Below, in pieces: positions 8,680 through 18,800 of a stretch of DNA of 44,343 bases. The notes under the pieces are model-generated. The model was not told where the DNA came from and ran no database searches. It was given only the letters and a program-made list of their open reading frames with translations. The stretch comes from JANWXD01 sp037446115. Lineage in GTDB: Bacteria; Acidobacteriota; Terriglobia; Bryobacterales; Bryobacteraceae. Within the stretch, counting starts at the first letter, position 1. Every line of letters begins with the position of its first letter. The stretch covers positions 1-44,343 of the forward strand of contig JBBIJF010000034.1 of assembly GCA_037446115.1 (NCBI GenBank), given 5' to 3'. The translations under genes were made by a program, and so were the position numbers.

Positions 8680-11600
8680 ATGATCCGAATTGCGAAGGTT
8701 TCACGTGTACTCGTTATTCTGTCGGCCGCTTCCGTCGGAGCCTTCGGGCAGTTCGACACCGGTCAGATTTCAGGATTCGTGCGCGACAGCGGCGGGCTGG
8801 TAGTGCCCGGGGCCACGGTGACTGTCACGAACGAGGGCAACGGACAGCAGCGCATCAGCAAGACGAACGAGGAAGGCTACTACGCCTTCCCGAACCTGCT
8901 GGTCGGCAGCTACAGCGTCACTGTGGAGATGACGGGCTTCAAGCGCTTCGTTCAGACCGGCATCCGCTTGAGCGCCGCCGCCAAAATCAGCGTGGATGCG
9001 GTGCTCGAGGTCGGCGAGGTTACCGAGACCGTGGAAGTGCGCGCCTCGCCGGCCGCCGTACAGGCTGACACTGCGGTCCTCGGGCGTACCGTTACGGAGC
9101 GGGAGATTGACCGGCTGCCGATCAGCGGCCGTAACCCGGCCCGTACGGCGATGCTGAAGGCGGGAGTGTGGGGTGTGGCGCTCACGGGGTTTTCGGGGAC
9201 GGACCTCGGTACCGGCATCCGGTCCATCAACGGCGGGCGCGGCAACGATGTTCTGGTCACCGTGGATGGCGCCATCGCGAACCGCACGCGCTCTACGGTG
9301 GACACCATGCTCGGCGTGCAGGACCCGGAAACCATCCAGGAAATCCAGGTATTGACCAGCAACTACGCGGCCGAATACGGCAGGGCCTCCTCCGGGGTGG
9401 TTCGCATGGTCACCAAGAGCGGCACGCGGGAGTTCCACGGGGGACTGACCTACCTGTTCCAGAATTCCGCTCTCAATGCAAACACGTGGAGCCGGAACCG
9501 CTCCGGGGACCCGCGCGTTTCCGGCTCACCCCCGCCCTGGCGTTACAACAACCCTGGGTTCACACTCGGCGGGCCGGTGTACATCCCCGGACGGTTCAAC
9601 GCGGACCGGAGCAAGTTGTTTTTCTTCTGGGGCGAGGAGTGGGTTCGCCGGCGCGAAGAGGTCACGAACACACTTACCGTGCCGAGCACAGCCATGCGGG
9701 CGGGCGATTTCAGCGAACTGCTGAACCCGGCCAACTCGTTCTTTCGGCGTACGCGCGTCATCACAGATCCTGACACCCGCCAGCCGTTTCCGAACAACGT
9801 GATCCCCCCGGCGCGCATCAGCCCGCAAGGCCAGGCTCTGCTTCGCGTTTACCCGGAACCACTGCCGGGATTCTTGCTCGGCACCTCCAACTGGTTCGGG
9901 ACGTTTCCTGCCTGGCAGAACATGCGCAAGGACACGATCAAGATTGACTACCTGATGAGCTCCAAGCACAGCCTGACATTCCGCGGAACACATATCCCAT
10001 TCCGCTTCAACGCCGTCAATGGCTCTAGCCGCTATGACGAGCTGTGGTCCAGGCCCAACCGGACGGCGGCCATCAGCCTCACCAGCAGCTTCTCACCCAC
10101 CTTCCTGAACGAACTAACGCTCTCGGCGTCCTCGGACGGATTGGGCGAAATCGCCAGCGACACCGCATGCGGGCCGCGCTGCCTGAGGAGTACCTACGGC
10201 GTAAGCTACCCCTACATCTTTCCGGCCTCCACAAAGCTGGATCCTCAGAAACTGCCAACTTTGCAGGTGGCGGGATTGAGCACGCTGGATAACGGCCCGT
10301 ATCCGGGTACCTGGGCCGGCTTCAGCTACACGCTCGTCAACAACATGACAAAGGTGCTGGCGCGGCACACGCTCAAATGGGGCGTCTACGTCGAGTATTC
10401 GGGCCAGAACGACAAAATCCAGTTCACCACCGCCGCCGCACCGGCAACCAATAATCAGAACGGCGCCTTTCGGTTCTTCGACACGGGTCATCCTCGGGCC
10501 ACCGGCCTGGCTGTCGCCAACGCGCTGCTGGGCTTTTTCAACGATTACTCGGAATTCAGCGCCAAGCCCATGACGCCCTTCGTGGGCTGGCATTTCGACT
10601 GGTTTGTGCAGGATAGCTGGAAGGTGACTCCCCGATTGAATCTGGAAATGGGCGTGCGTTACTCGCTGTGGCCCCCGTGGTACAGCAAGTGGGACACGAT
10701 CGCCATGTTCGACTCCCGCTTTTACGATCCCGCCCGTGCCCCCGTCGTGGACCGCAGCGGAGGGTTCATCGTGAGCGGCGACCGCTTCAACGGCGTGGTG
10801 CTGCCCGGGAGCGGTCCGCGCGAAAGCGCGGTGGGGCGGTTTCCTTTCTTGCGGGACTTCGGCCGTCTCTACCACGGTCTGCCGCGCGGTTTTTCCGAAA
10901 CCCACAAGAATGCCTTTCAGCCGCGGTTAGGCCTCGGCTATGCCCTCACACCCAGAACCGCCGTGCGCGCCGGAGCGGGCATGTTCTTGAACCGCATCGC
11001 CATCAACCGGGACCTGGCCCTGGGCGGCCAGCCTCCGTTCATGGAGCAGGTCACGGTCATCAACGGCATCGTGGATGATCCGCGCGGCGCCCAGAGACGG
11101 GATTTTCCGTTTACCATCGGAATGCAAGACCCCGTACTGAAAATTCCCACAGCCTGGGGATGGAACGTGACGGTGCAGCGCGAGCTGCCCTGGAGCATCT
11201 CGATCGAGGCGGGCTACGTAGGGCGCCGGGGCTATTACAATCAGCGCAAGCGCAACATCAACCAGCTGTTGCCGGGGACGCTGCAGGCCAATCCGGGTGT
11301 CAACGCCAACGCCTTGAGGCCGTTCCTCGGACTAGGCATCATCGGTATCTCCGAACACTCCGGCTCGTCACGCTACAACTCCTTTCAGCTCGAGGTCAAC
11401 CGTCGAGCCGGCAAACTGCAGTTCGGCGTCGCCTATACGTATTCGCGTAATAAAGACAACGGTTCCGGTGAGACCGACGTGCTGCCCAACGCCTATGACG
11501 ACACGGGATACTGGGGGATCTCGGACCTGGACCGGCCGCACGTGCTGGTGATCCACTATATCTACGACCTGCCCTCGCCCACGGGCTCCCGCCTCGCCCG

Positions 11601-12063
11601 CAGTCTGCTGGGTGGCTGGGCGGTGGCCGGCATTAATCAAGTCCAGTCCGGAGCGCCTTTCTCCGTTCGGTTCGGGCAGGATTACGCGGGAGTGGGACCG
11701 GGGAGCGGCAGCCAGTTCTGGAATCAGGTCGGCGATCCGCACGACGTCGAGCGCACGAAGTTCACGGTTTCGGCAGTGTGGTTCAATCGCAATGCATTTG
11801 CGCAGCCGGCGGCGGGCACTTTCGGTAAGCAGCCCCGCAACGGCCTGCGCCACCCGGGATTCTGGGGATGGAATCTGTCGCTGCTGCGGCGCTTCCGCGT
11901 GACCGAGCGGCAGGCGTTCGATTTCCGCTGGGAGGCGTTTAACGTGCTGAACCACCCGACGCTCGGCTCCGCCAACGGCAACCCGACCAGCGGCACGTTC
12001 GGCCTGGTAACCAGCAAGACCGGCAACCGCACCATGCAGGTAGTGCTGCAATACCATTTCTAA
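8680..12063 (+). CDS. TonB-dependent receptor, Oar-like (unit A)
   Basis: 1127 residues from ATG 8680 (a TTG two codons earlier is less likely). A signal peptide ends near SVGAFG. A carboxypeptidase-regulatory-like domain (about 27-110; GQISGFVRDSGGLVVPGATV) is followed by a plug domain (about 120-230; TNYAAEYGRASSGVVRM in the Oar style). A long barrel closes with MQVVLQYHF, ending in Phe as expected for Bam-dependent insertion. Such receptors import or bind large oligosaccharides or peptides. The closely following GHL6-like hydrolase gene suggests a carbohydrate ligand. A shared palindromic element lies just upstream. It is more distant from the two receptors of unit B than those are from each other. 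Confidence 0.9.
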   Translation: MIRIAKVSRVLVILSAASVGAFGQFDTGQISGFVRDSGGLVVPGATVTVTNEGNGQQRISKTNEEGYYAFPNLLVGSYSVTVEMTGFKRFVQTGIRLSAAAKISVDAVLEVGEVTETVEVRASPAAVQADTAVLGRTVTEREIDRLPISGRNPARTAMLKAGVWGVALTGFSGTDLGTGIRSINGGRGNDVLVTVDGAIANRTRSTVDTMLGVQDPETIQEIQVLTSNYAAEYGRASSGVVRMVTKSGTREFHGGLTYLFQNSALNANTWSRNRSGDPRVSGSPPPWRYNNPGFTLGGPVYIPGRFNADRSKLFFFWGEEWVRRREEVTNTLTVPSTAMRAGDFSELLNPANSFFRRTRVITDPDTRQPFPNNVIPPARISPQGQALLRVYPEPLPGFLLGTSNWFGTFPAWQNMRKDTIKIDYLMSSKHSLTFRGTHIPFRFNAVNGSSRYDELWSRPNRTAAISLTSSFSPTFLNELTLSASSDGLGEIASDTACGPRCLRSTYGVSYPYIFPASTKLDPQKLPTLQVAGLSTLDNGPYPGTWAGFSYTLVNNMTKVLARHTLKWGVYVEYSGQNDKIQFTTAAAPATNNQNGAFRFFDTGHPRATGLAVANALLGFFNDYSEFSAKPMTPFVGWHFDWFVQDSWKVTPRLNLEMGVRYSLWPPWYSKWDTIAMFDSRFYDPARAPVVDRSGGFIVSGDRFNGVVLPGSGPRESAVGRFPFLRDFGRLYHGLPRGFSETHKNAFQPRLGLGYALTPRTAVRAGAGMFLNRIAINRDLALGGQPPFMEQVTVINGIVDDPRGAQRRDFPFTIGMQDPVLKIPTAWGWNVTVQRELPWSISIEAGYVGRRGYYNQRKRNINQLLPGTLQANPGVNANALRPFLGLGIIGISEHSGSSRYNSFQLEVNRRAGKLQFGVAYTYSRNKDNGSGETDVLPNAYDDTGYWGISDLDRPHVLVIHYIYDLPSPTGSRLARSLLGGWAVAGINQVQSGAPFSVRFGQDYAGVGPGSGSQFWNQVGDPHDVERTKFTVSAVWFNRNAFAQPAAGTFGKQPRNGLRHPGFWGWNLSLLRRFRVTERQAFDFRWEAFNVLNHPTLGSANGNPTSGTFGLVTSKTGNRTMQVVLQYHF

Positions 12064-12066
12064 AAT

Positions 12067-12094
12067 TCCGTCAGCCTGGTATGGCACCTTTTTC
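12067..12094 (+). repeat. 28-bp dispersed repeat, copy 1
   Basis: Perfectly identical to 40465-40492 in the same orientation; flanking bases differ on both sides. The copy contains GCCTGGTATGGCACC and ends TTTTTC. It fills almost exactly the gap between the TonB receptor stop (12063) and the hydrolase ATG (12097), leaving no recognisable Shine-Dalgarno sequence for the hydrolase. An AAAAAGGTGCC-type end, as on the minus strand here, is reminiscent of short dispersed repeats in other GC-rich genomes; that comparison is from memory. Confidence 0.8.
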
Positions 12095-12096
12095 TT

Positions 12097-14382
12097 ATGG
12101 AGCGCAAACAAACCCCGATCCCCCGCCCGTCTCGTCGCGAGTTCTTCCAGGGCGCCGTGTTCAGTGCAGTTGTCGCCTGGCCGACGCAGGCGGCAGACGC
12201 GGGAAACGTACCTTGGTACCGCCGCGCATGCCGCTGGGGGCAGACGAACATTAGCGAGAAAGATCCCCAGCACTACGACGTCGAGTGGTGGCGTCAACAC
12301 TGGCGCCGCACGCGCATCCAAGGGGTGATCATCAACGCCGGCGGGATCGTCGCCTACTACCCGAGCCGGTTCAAGCTCCACTACCGCGCCCGGTTCCTCG
12401 GAAATCGCGATCTGTACGGTGAGCTGACAAGAGCGGCTCACGAGGACGGCTTGGTGGTCCTTGCACGCATGGACTCCAACCGGGCCACCGAACCGTTCTA
12501 CAAGGAGCACCCAGACTGGTTCGCCGTGGACGCCACAGGCAAGCCGTACCGCGCCGGGGACCGCTATGTGGCCTGCATTGACGGCCCTTACTACGAAGAG
12601 TACCTGCCGGAGGTGATCCGCGAGATCATTGCGCACGAAAAGCCGGAAGGCTTTACGGACAACAGTTGGACGGGGCTGGACCGCAATCAGATTTGCCACT
12701 GCAAGTACAGCCGTGAGCGATTCCGCAAGGCCACGGGCAAAGAGCTTCCGGCCCGCAAGGACTGGAACGATCGAACTTACCGCGAATGGATCGACTGGAG
12801 CTATCAGAGGCGTGTCGAGATTTGGGAGCTCAACAACCGCGTGACCAAACAGGCCGGCGGCCCCGACTGCCTCTGGCTTGGGATGATCGGCGGGGATTTC
12901 ATCGGTCAGGGCCAGCGCTTTCGCGACGTGAAAGCGATTTGCGAGCGGGCTGAGATCCTCATGCTCGACGATCAGGGTCGCAGCGTTTCGGTGGGCTTCA
13001 ATGGCAATGCGGAGATCGGCAAGCGCCTCCACGGCCTCCTCGGCTGGGACAAGCTTATTCCGGAAAGCATGGCCACCTATCAGCGCGCCCCCGTTTTCCG
13101 CAAAGCGGCCGCCTCCAAGCCGGAAGCCCGCATGTGGATGTACGCCGGATTTGCGGGCGGCATTCAGCCGTGGTGGCATCACGTCGGGGCCTACCAGTGG
13201 GACCGGCGGCAGTTCGAGATCGAGATCCCGGTTCTGCAATGGCATGCGGAAAACGAGCCCTACTTACTCGGGCGCGAACCCATCGCCACGGTAGGCGTCG
13301 TCTTCTCCCAGCGCAACGCGGACTTTTACGGCCGTGATGATGCCATGGAAAAGGTCGGGCGCCCGTATTACGGGTTCATCCAGGCCCTGACACGGGCGCG
13401 GATCCCGTATCTGCCCGTGCACGCAGATCACGTCGGGCGTTTCATTGGGAAGCTGGACGTACTCATCCTGCCGAACCTGGGGGCCATGAGCGAAGAGCAA
13501 CTTGACCTGGTGCGGCGTTTCGTGGAGGCCGGAGGCGCGCTCGTGGCCACGGGTGAGACGAGTCTGTACGATCACTGGGGTGATCCGCGCAAGAACTTCG
13601 CGCTGGCAGACCTGTTCGGCGCCGATTTCACCGGTAAGCGGCACGGAGCGACGGGCGCAGCCGAGACGTGGGGCGAGCGCGTCACCGGCCATTCCTACCT
13701 GCGCCTGCTGCCCGACGTCGGGCGCGACGTCTACGGACCGAAAGCGGGCTCGGAGCCGGTCGTCTCCCCGAAGCGGCATCCGGTTCTGGAGGGCTTCGAA
13801 GCCACGGACATCCTTCCTTTCGGCGGGCTGCTGCTCGAGGTGAAACCCACCTCGGCAAGCAACGTTCCTGTGACGTACATTCCATCGTTCCCCACGTATC
13901 CGCCGGAGATGTCCTGGATGGAAGTGGAGCGCACGGACATCCCGTGCCTGGTGCTGTCAGAGCCGGAGAAGACGGGCCGCCGGATTGCCTATCTTCCGGC
14001 AGACCTGGACCGACGATACGCGCGCGATTACCTGCCCGACCACGGCCGCCTTCTGGCGAATCTGGTCCGGTGGGCCGCCGGCGGCAGGATTCCGCTGCGC
14101 GTCGAAGGCGCGGGCTTGATTGACTGCCACTTGTACCGGCAGCCAGGCCGGATGATCCTTCACGTACTGAACCTGATCAGCGACGGGACGTGGCGCTCGC
14201 CGGTGCACGAACTGGTTCCCGTCGGACCCTTCGAGTTTCAGGTGCGTCTGGAAAGCGACGTCAGCGGCGGGGCGGTCCGGCTTCTCGTGGCGAGGAAGTC
14301 CGCCACCGCAGGGCGCCGGGGCGGTTGGTGCACCTTCACCGTTCCCCGGATCCTGGATCACGAGGTCGTGGTGATTGAATAG
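12097..14382 (+). CDS. Tat-exported GHL6-like glycoside hydrolase with a beta-galactosidase-trimerisation-like domain
   Basis: 761 residues. The N-terminus has a twin-arginine-type signal (SRREFFQGAVFSAVVAW). Residues of about 40-350 resemble the 'hypothetical glycosyl hydrolase 6' TIM barrel, with FTDNSWTGLDRNQICHCKYS and an active-site-like LMLDDQGRSVS. Residues of about 380-600 form a Rossmann-like domain of the beta-galactosidase trimerisation type (IATVGVVFSQRNADFYGRDD, then LDVLILPNLGAMSEEQLDLV). A beta-rich end follows. Such proteins are probably retaining glycosidases, but no substrate is known. The gene follows the unit A TonB receptor by 33 bases, almost all of it a dispersed repeat, and no Shine-Dalgarno sequence is visible. 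Confidence 0.75.
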   Translation: MERKQTPIPRPSRREFFQGAVFSAVVAWPTQAADAGNVPWYRRACRWGQTNISEKDPQHYDVEWWRQHWRRTRIQGVIINAGGIVAYYPSRFKLHYRARFLGNRDLYGELTRAAHEDGLVVLARMDSNRATEPFYKEHPDWFAVDATGKPYRAGDRYVACIDGPYYEEYLPEVIREIIAHEKPEGFTDNSWTGLDRNQICHCKYSRERFRKATGKELPARKDWNDRTYREWIDWSYQRRVEIWELNNRVTKQAGGPDCLWLGMIGGDFIGQGQRFRDVKAICERAEILMLDDQGRSVSVGFNGNAEIGKRLHGLLGWDKLIPESMATYQRAPVFRKAAASKPEARMWMYAGFAGGIQPWWHHVGAYQWDRRQFEIEIPVLQWHAENEPYLLGREPIATVGVVFSQRNADFYGRDDAMEKVGRPYYGFIQALTRARIPYLPVHADHVGRFIGKLDVLILPNLGAMSEEQLDLVRRFVEAGGALVATGETSLYDHWGDPRKNFALADLFGADFTGKRHGATGAAETWGERVTGHSYLRLLPDVGRDVYGPKAGSEPVVSPKRHPVLEGFEATDILPFGGLLLEVKPTSASNVPVTYIPSFPTYPPEMSWMEVERTDIPCLVLSEPEKTGRRIAYLPADLDRRYARDYLPDHGRLLANLVRWAAGGRIPLRVEGAGLIDCHLYRQPGRMILHVLNLISDGTWRSPVHELVPVGPFEFQVRLESDVSGGAVRLLVARKSATAGRRGGWCTFTVPRILDHEVVVIE

Positions 14383-14391
14383 GCACGCTGC

Positions 14392-15705
14392 TCACTCGCG
14401 GATAAGGCGCAGCGCCACAGGCGTGGCACGAGTGGGCACTTTATCTCGGACCTCAGTGCGCAGCACGAGCTGGAAATGCCACGGACCGCTGTGGCCGGGT
14501 GCCTGCCGGCGCAACATCGGGACGAGTTCGCTGAGACGGGATGCCGACGTGAGGTATTCGATCGCAGCCTGGGTCGCCTGTGTGTTCAGGCCGTTCACCA
14601 GCAGCAGCTTCCGGCGGCCGTCCACGCCGGGGAGCATGGAAACCAACGCAAACTCCTCAGCCCGGTCCCCCGAGGCGTCCGAATAGGCGATGAAGTAGTC
14701 CCTGCGTTCTCCCGGCTTAGGCTGCGTGTTCACAATGGCCCGCTGGCGAGCGCCTCGCGTGGCGGTCAGGCGGAAGGGGTACGACTCCAGCAGGGGATCC
14801 ACCCAGGCGTTCGCCTCGTTGTGGCCGAGCAAAATCAGGTTCTGCGAGCGCAGATCCTCCCACGTCAGAAAGCGGCTCTGTGTCGTACGCACCGCAACGC
14901 CGGCGCGGGCGAACAAGTTGGCCAGATGCACCGCCCCGATCGCTTCGCCCATCTTCCCCTGAGACTTGGCGGGTGCGAAATACAGATAGCCCCCGGGAGG
15001 CAGACGAAACTCCTCCCGCACCCATTGCTCGGCTTCGCCGCGCAGCCGTAACCGCCGCGGCAGCACGCCGTCAGGGTGAGGAACCGGAAGATGTTTGATC
15101 ACCGCCGTCAGAGGGTTGCTGAAGCAAATGACGGCGCCTGAGGGGTCCTCGAGCCAGGGACCCCAGATTTCGCGCACTGCGGGCGGGAGGGCGGCGCCCG
15201 CCGTGCCCGCAGCCGTCGCGGCGGTGTAGCGCCCGGCCCACAGGCCCGCAAGGAAGACGAGCGCGCCGGCCAGAATCGCCGTCGCCAGGGGCCAGCGCGC
15301 CTCACGAGGAGCCGCTTTGACCGGCGCGGCCGCCCGCCAGTGCGTTCCTCCCTCCGCCCGGCGGAAGACCGGGACGTAGCGGCCCAGCGGCAGCTCGATC
15401 CGCACGGGATCCGCATGCCCCTCGTTTTCGTAATATTCGTGCAGCTTCCGCCGTAGCGCATGCGCCTGCCGCCGCACGACAGCGTCCTCCTGCGGCGAAT
15501 AATCCGGGCCGCGTTCGAACACCTCGGCGCCGATCAAATATTCGTTGATCCGCGAACCCTCTCCCCGCAGCGTCAGTTCACAAACGTAACGCAGGAACTT
15601 CTGCAGGCGCTCGGAGCGCTCGAAGGTGCGGCTGCGCAGAACCCTGTCCAGCGCCCCTCGCGCCTCCGCTTCGGAAACCGTCTCCGGAATCATCACCGGC
15701 AACAT
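14392..15705 (-). CDS. Membrane-anchored winged-helix-type regulator with periplasmic sensor
   Basis: 437 residues in three parts. The N-terminal 115 residues carry the pattern LQKFLRYVCELTLRGEG, NEYLIGAEVFERGPDYSPQE, DAVVRRQAHALRRKLHEYY, typical of a family widespread in Acidobacteria and annotated as transcriptional regulators or 'adenylate-cyclase-like' proteins. One membrane segment follows (about 139-158). About 280 extracytoplasmic residues come next, with LTWEDLRSQNLILLGHNEAN and a late LVSMLPGVDGRRKLLLVNG. The topology is ToxR/CadC-like: DNA-binding inside, sensing outside. ATG 15705 has a good GGAGG (minus strand) just upstream. It is divergent from the unit B receptor and convergent with unit A, with a palindromic element next to its own start, so it probably autoregulates and controls both units. 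Confidence 0.75.
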   Translation of the reverse strand: MLPVMIPETVSEAEARGALDRVLRSRTFERSERLQKFLRYVCELTLRGEGSRINEYLIGAEVFERGPDYSPQEDAVVRRQAHALRRKLHEYYENEGHADPVRIELPLGRYVPVFRRAEGGTHWRAAAPVKAAPREARWPLATAILAGALVFLAGLWAGRYTAATAAGTAGAALPPAVREIWGPWLEDPSGAVICFSNPLTAVIKHLPVPHPDGVLPRRLRLRGEAEQWVREEFRLPPGGYLYFAPAKSQGKMGEAIGAVHLANLFARAGVAVRTTQSRFLTWEDLRSQNLILLGHNEANAWVDPLLESYPFRLTATRGARQRAIVNTQPKPGERRDYFIAYSDASGDRAEEFALVSMLPGVDGRRKLLLVNGLNTQATQAAIEYLTSASRLSELVPMLRRQAPGHSGPWHFQLVLRTEVRDKVPTRATPVALRLIRE

Positions 15706-15719
15706 AAGCGTTACCTCCA

Positions 15720-15753
15720 GGTTCGAACCGTTCCAGACTGTTCGGAACCTTCC
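15720..15753. promoter_or_regulatory. Candidate operator, copy 2 (paired GAAC/GTTC palindromes)
   Basis: GGTTCGAACC (15720-15729, perfect palindrome) overlaps GAAC-C-GTTC (15725-15733). It is followed by GTTC-G-GAAC (15740-15748) and CTTCC. The right half, GTTCGGAACCTTCC, is identical to the copy at 8622-8635. The site lies directly upstream of the regulator's Shine-Dalgarno sequence and about 105 bases upstream of the unit B receptor, within the 153-bp divergent region. It suits a shared operator for autoregulation plus control of unit B. Confidence 0.55.
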
Positions 15754-15858
15754 CGACGAAGCCCCGCCTCGAATTCACTAGAAGTGTAGCACCGGGGCCG
15801 GATCGCGCAACGGTGTCTCACATTGTGAAAACCAGCTCCGGCGCAAGGAGGACACCAC

Positions 15859-18800
15859 ATGATTCGTTCGAGGGAGCAGCACATGGGGAAACGCTGGGCA
15901 GCGGGTCTTTGGATTCTGCTCGGAATGCCCGGGTTGTCAGCCGCGCAGGTGACGACGGCCACGTTCTACGGGATCGTCACGGATCCCACCGGAGCGGGCG
16001 TTCCCGGGGCCACGGTCACTCTGACACACGAGGGGACCAATGCCACGGCAACCCGAACCACGGATCCGACGGGCGAGTTTGTTTTTGACTTCCTGAGGGT
16101 CGGCAGCTACACCCTCCGCATCGAAGCCAACGGCTTCAAGCGGTACGAAAGCAAGGGTATCGAACTGGCTTCCGGCCAGACCGTGCGCCAGACGTTCACG
16201 CTGGAGGTAGGCGCCCTCACCGAGACCGTCACGGTGGAAGGCACCGCGCCGCTTGTCAGCACGGCCTCTGCCGAACAGCTTCAAACGTTCGAGAGCGTCA
16301 AAGTGACGGAACTACCTCTGGGACGGCGCAACGTCAGTAGCCTGTTGCGGCTGGCAAGCGGCGTGGACATCGGCGCCAACCGCAACCTTCGTTTGAACGG
16401 CTTGGGATCCAATACCACCGGTATCAGTGTGGACGGCACGGACGCCAACTCCTATCCGGAACAGCGCGGCATGGCGCAGTACCAAGCCCGGAACTACATC
16501 GACGTTATGAGCATTGATGCGGTGCAGGAGGTGCAGCTCGTGCGGGGAGTGATGCCGGCGGAGTACGGCGGAGTCCTGGCCGGCCAGGTGAACGTGATTT
16601 CGAGGTCGGGGACGAACGAATTCCATGGCTCGGCGTTCGAGAATTATCAGTCGCACGTACTCAACGCCCGCAACCCGTTCGTTGCCGCCCGCACCGCCGG
16701 CGGGGCGATGATCCCGAAGCCCCGAATCGTCTACAACCAGTTCGGAGGCTCACTCGGGGGCCCGGTCATTCGCGATCGCGCGTTCTTCTTTGGCGCTTAC
16801 GAAGGCTACCGGGAGTCTGCCTCCCGGCGCGTCACGGCAACCGTCCCGACACAGTCCTACCGCAACGAAATCCTGCGCGCGCTCCCCTACGAGGAGATGA
16901 AGATTCTGCTCGGGATCCTGCCGTTGCCGAACGTCCCGATTAACGAGGACGTCGGACGCTTTGAGGGAGTGCGAAACGCCATCAGCCGCGAGAACCACGT
17001 GGTTGCCAAGGGCGACGTTCGCCTTACTTCTATGAGCAATCTGGCAGTAACCTATACCCGGATGCGTCCCTTCGGCCTGGACCCGACCGCCACGGTGGAC
17101 GGCGCCAATGACCGAACCTTTGAATATGTGCAAGACCGGGTGGCCGCCAGCTTCACCATCGGCGGAGCCAACTGGACCTCCGAGAGCCGCTTTGGGTACA
17201 ACTTCAGCGACATGGCGCGTCTGGATCACTTCTTCACGCGCAAGGATCCAAGCGGGAAGGCCGAAATTGCCCCTTGGGATCGGAGCATCCCGCGCATCTC
17301 GGTGTCCGGCCCCTCCGGCTTCGGAGCCGGGGCGGCGGAAATTTGGGACATGGACGGAACGACGTACAGCTTTGACCAAAAGATCGCGCGCCACAGCGGA
17401 CGCCATTCGGTGAAATTCGGCATGCGGTATGTGTTTTACGGCGGCTTCCGCAGCAATCCCGAGAACCCGGCTTTTTCGTTTCAGAACAAAGCGGACTTTC
17501 TCGCCAATATTCCCAACCAGGTGACGCCCACATTCGGCTCGCCGCCGTACAAGTCCGGCATGCATGAGCTGGGCTTCTTTGCGCAGGACGACTGGCGTGT
17601 CAGTCCGAAGCTGGTTCTCAACCTCGGCCTGCGCTACGACTTTTATTCCCACAACGTCTCCAAGCCGGTGGGACCCGTACCCGTGGGCTTTTTCAATCCG
17701 GAACCACCCAAGGACTGGAAAAAGCTCGACTTTGGCCCCTACCGCGACCCGGACAATCCTTACGAAAACGACGGCTGGGTCAACCTCGGACCCCGCTTTG
17801 GGTTCGCCTTTAACCCCGACGGGCAGTCGAAGACCGTCTTCCGCGGCGGCTTCGCGGTACTGTTCAGTCCGCAGATGCCCGGCGCGATGCGGCAGGCGGT
17901 GGCGCATCCGGTGGTGCCCTTCCGCGTCCGCTTCAGCCTGGACGAGGCCCGGCAGTTCAATCTGAAGTTTCCGCGCTACACGGACGAGCTGCGAACGCTG
18001 GTGGAACAGCAGAATGCGCGCACGGGAATCCGGTTCCCGTTTTCGGCCTTCAATCCGGGCTTACAGAATCCCTACACCATGCATTACCAGTTCAACATCC
18101 AGCGGGCGCTCGGCCAGACGCTGATGTTCGAAACCGGCTACGTGGGAGTCCGCGGCGTCAAGTTCCTGTTGCACCGCCGCGTGAATCTGCCGGACCGGCT
18201 CACCGGGATCCGGCCGAACCCGAACATCATTTTCGGCGGTCCCTATTACGTGGACCACAGCCAGAACACCACTTACAACGGCTGGCAATCGTCAATCCGC
18301 AAGCGTTTTTCCGCGGGGCTGGCCTTCGATGCACATTACACATGGGGCAAGGGGTTGGGTGTGACTGGCGGCGACATCGGCGCCTACTACGGCTCGGACC
18401 CTGCGATCAATATCCAGGAATTCGACAACCCGCGGGCAGATCGCGGCCCGAACGCCGGAGACGCCACCCACCGCTTCCAGGCCGACTGGATCTACGACCT
18501 GCCGTGGCTGTCCCGCGCAGAAAATCCCTTCCTGCGACACGTCCTGGGCGGCTGGCAGGTGGCGGGCATCGTCAGTGCACGCAGCGGCGAGCCGGTCACG
18601 ATCACGCAGTCGTGCGCCTCCGAGTGGCATTGCCGCCCGGACTATGTCGGCGGCCAGGTGATTCAGAGCAACTGGAAAGAGAATTCGACCACCCGTTGCG
18701 TCGTTGGCGGGCGCTGCTCCGTCCAGTACATCAACCGTGCGGCGTTTGTCCGAGTCCCCGTAGATCCCCGGACCCGCATCGCCATCCGCCCGGGCAATGT

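Noticed and set aside
11368..13245. Long minus-strand open frame of 625 codons
   Set aside because: It is antisense to the TonB receptor and the hydrolase, whose domain signatures are certain. It has no motifs; long antisense frames are expected in GC-rich DNA.
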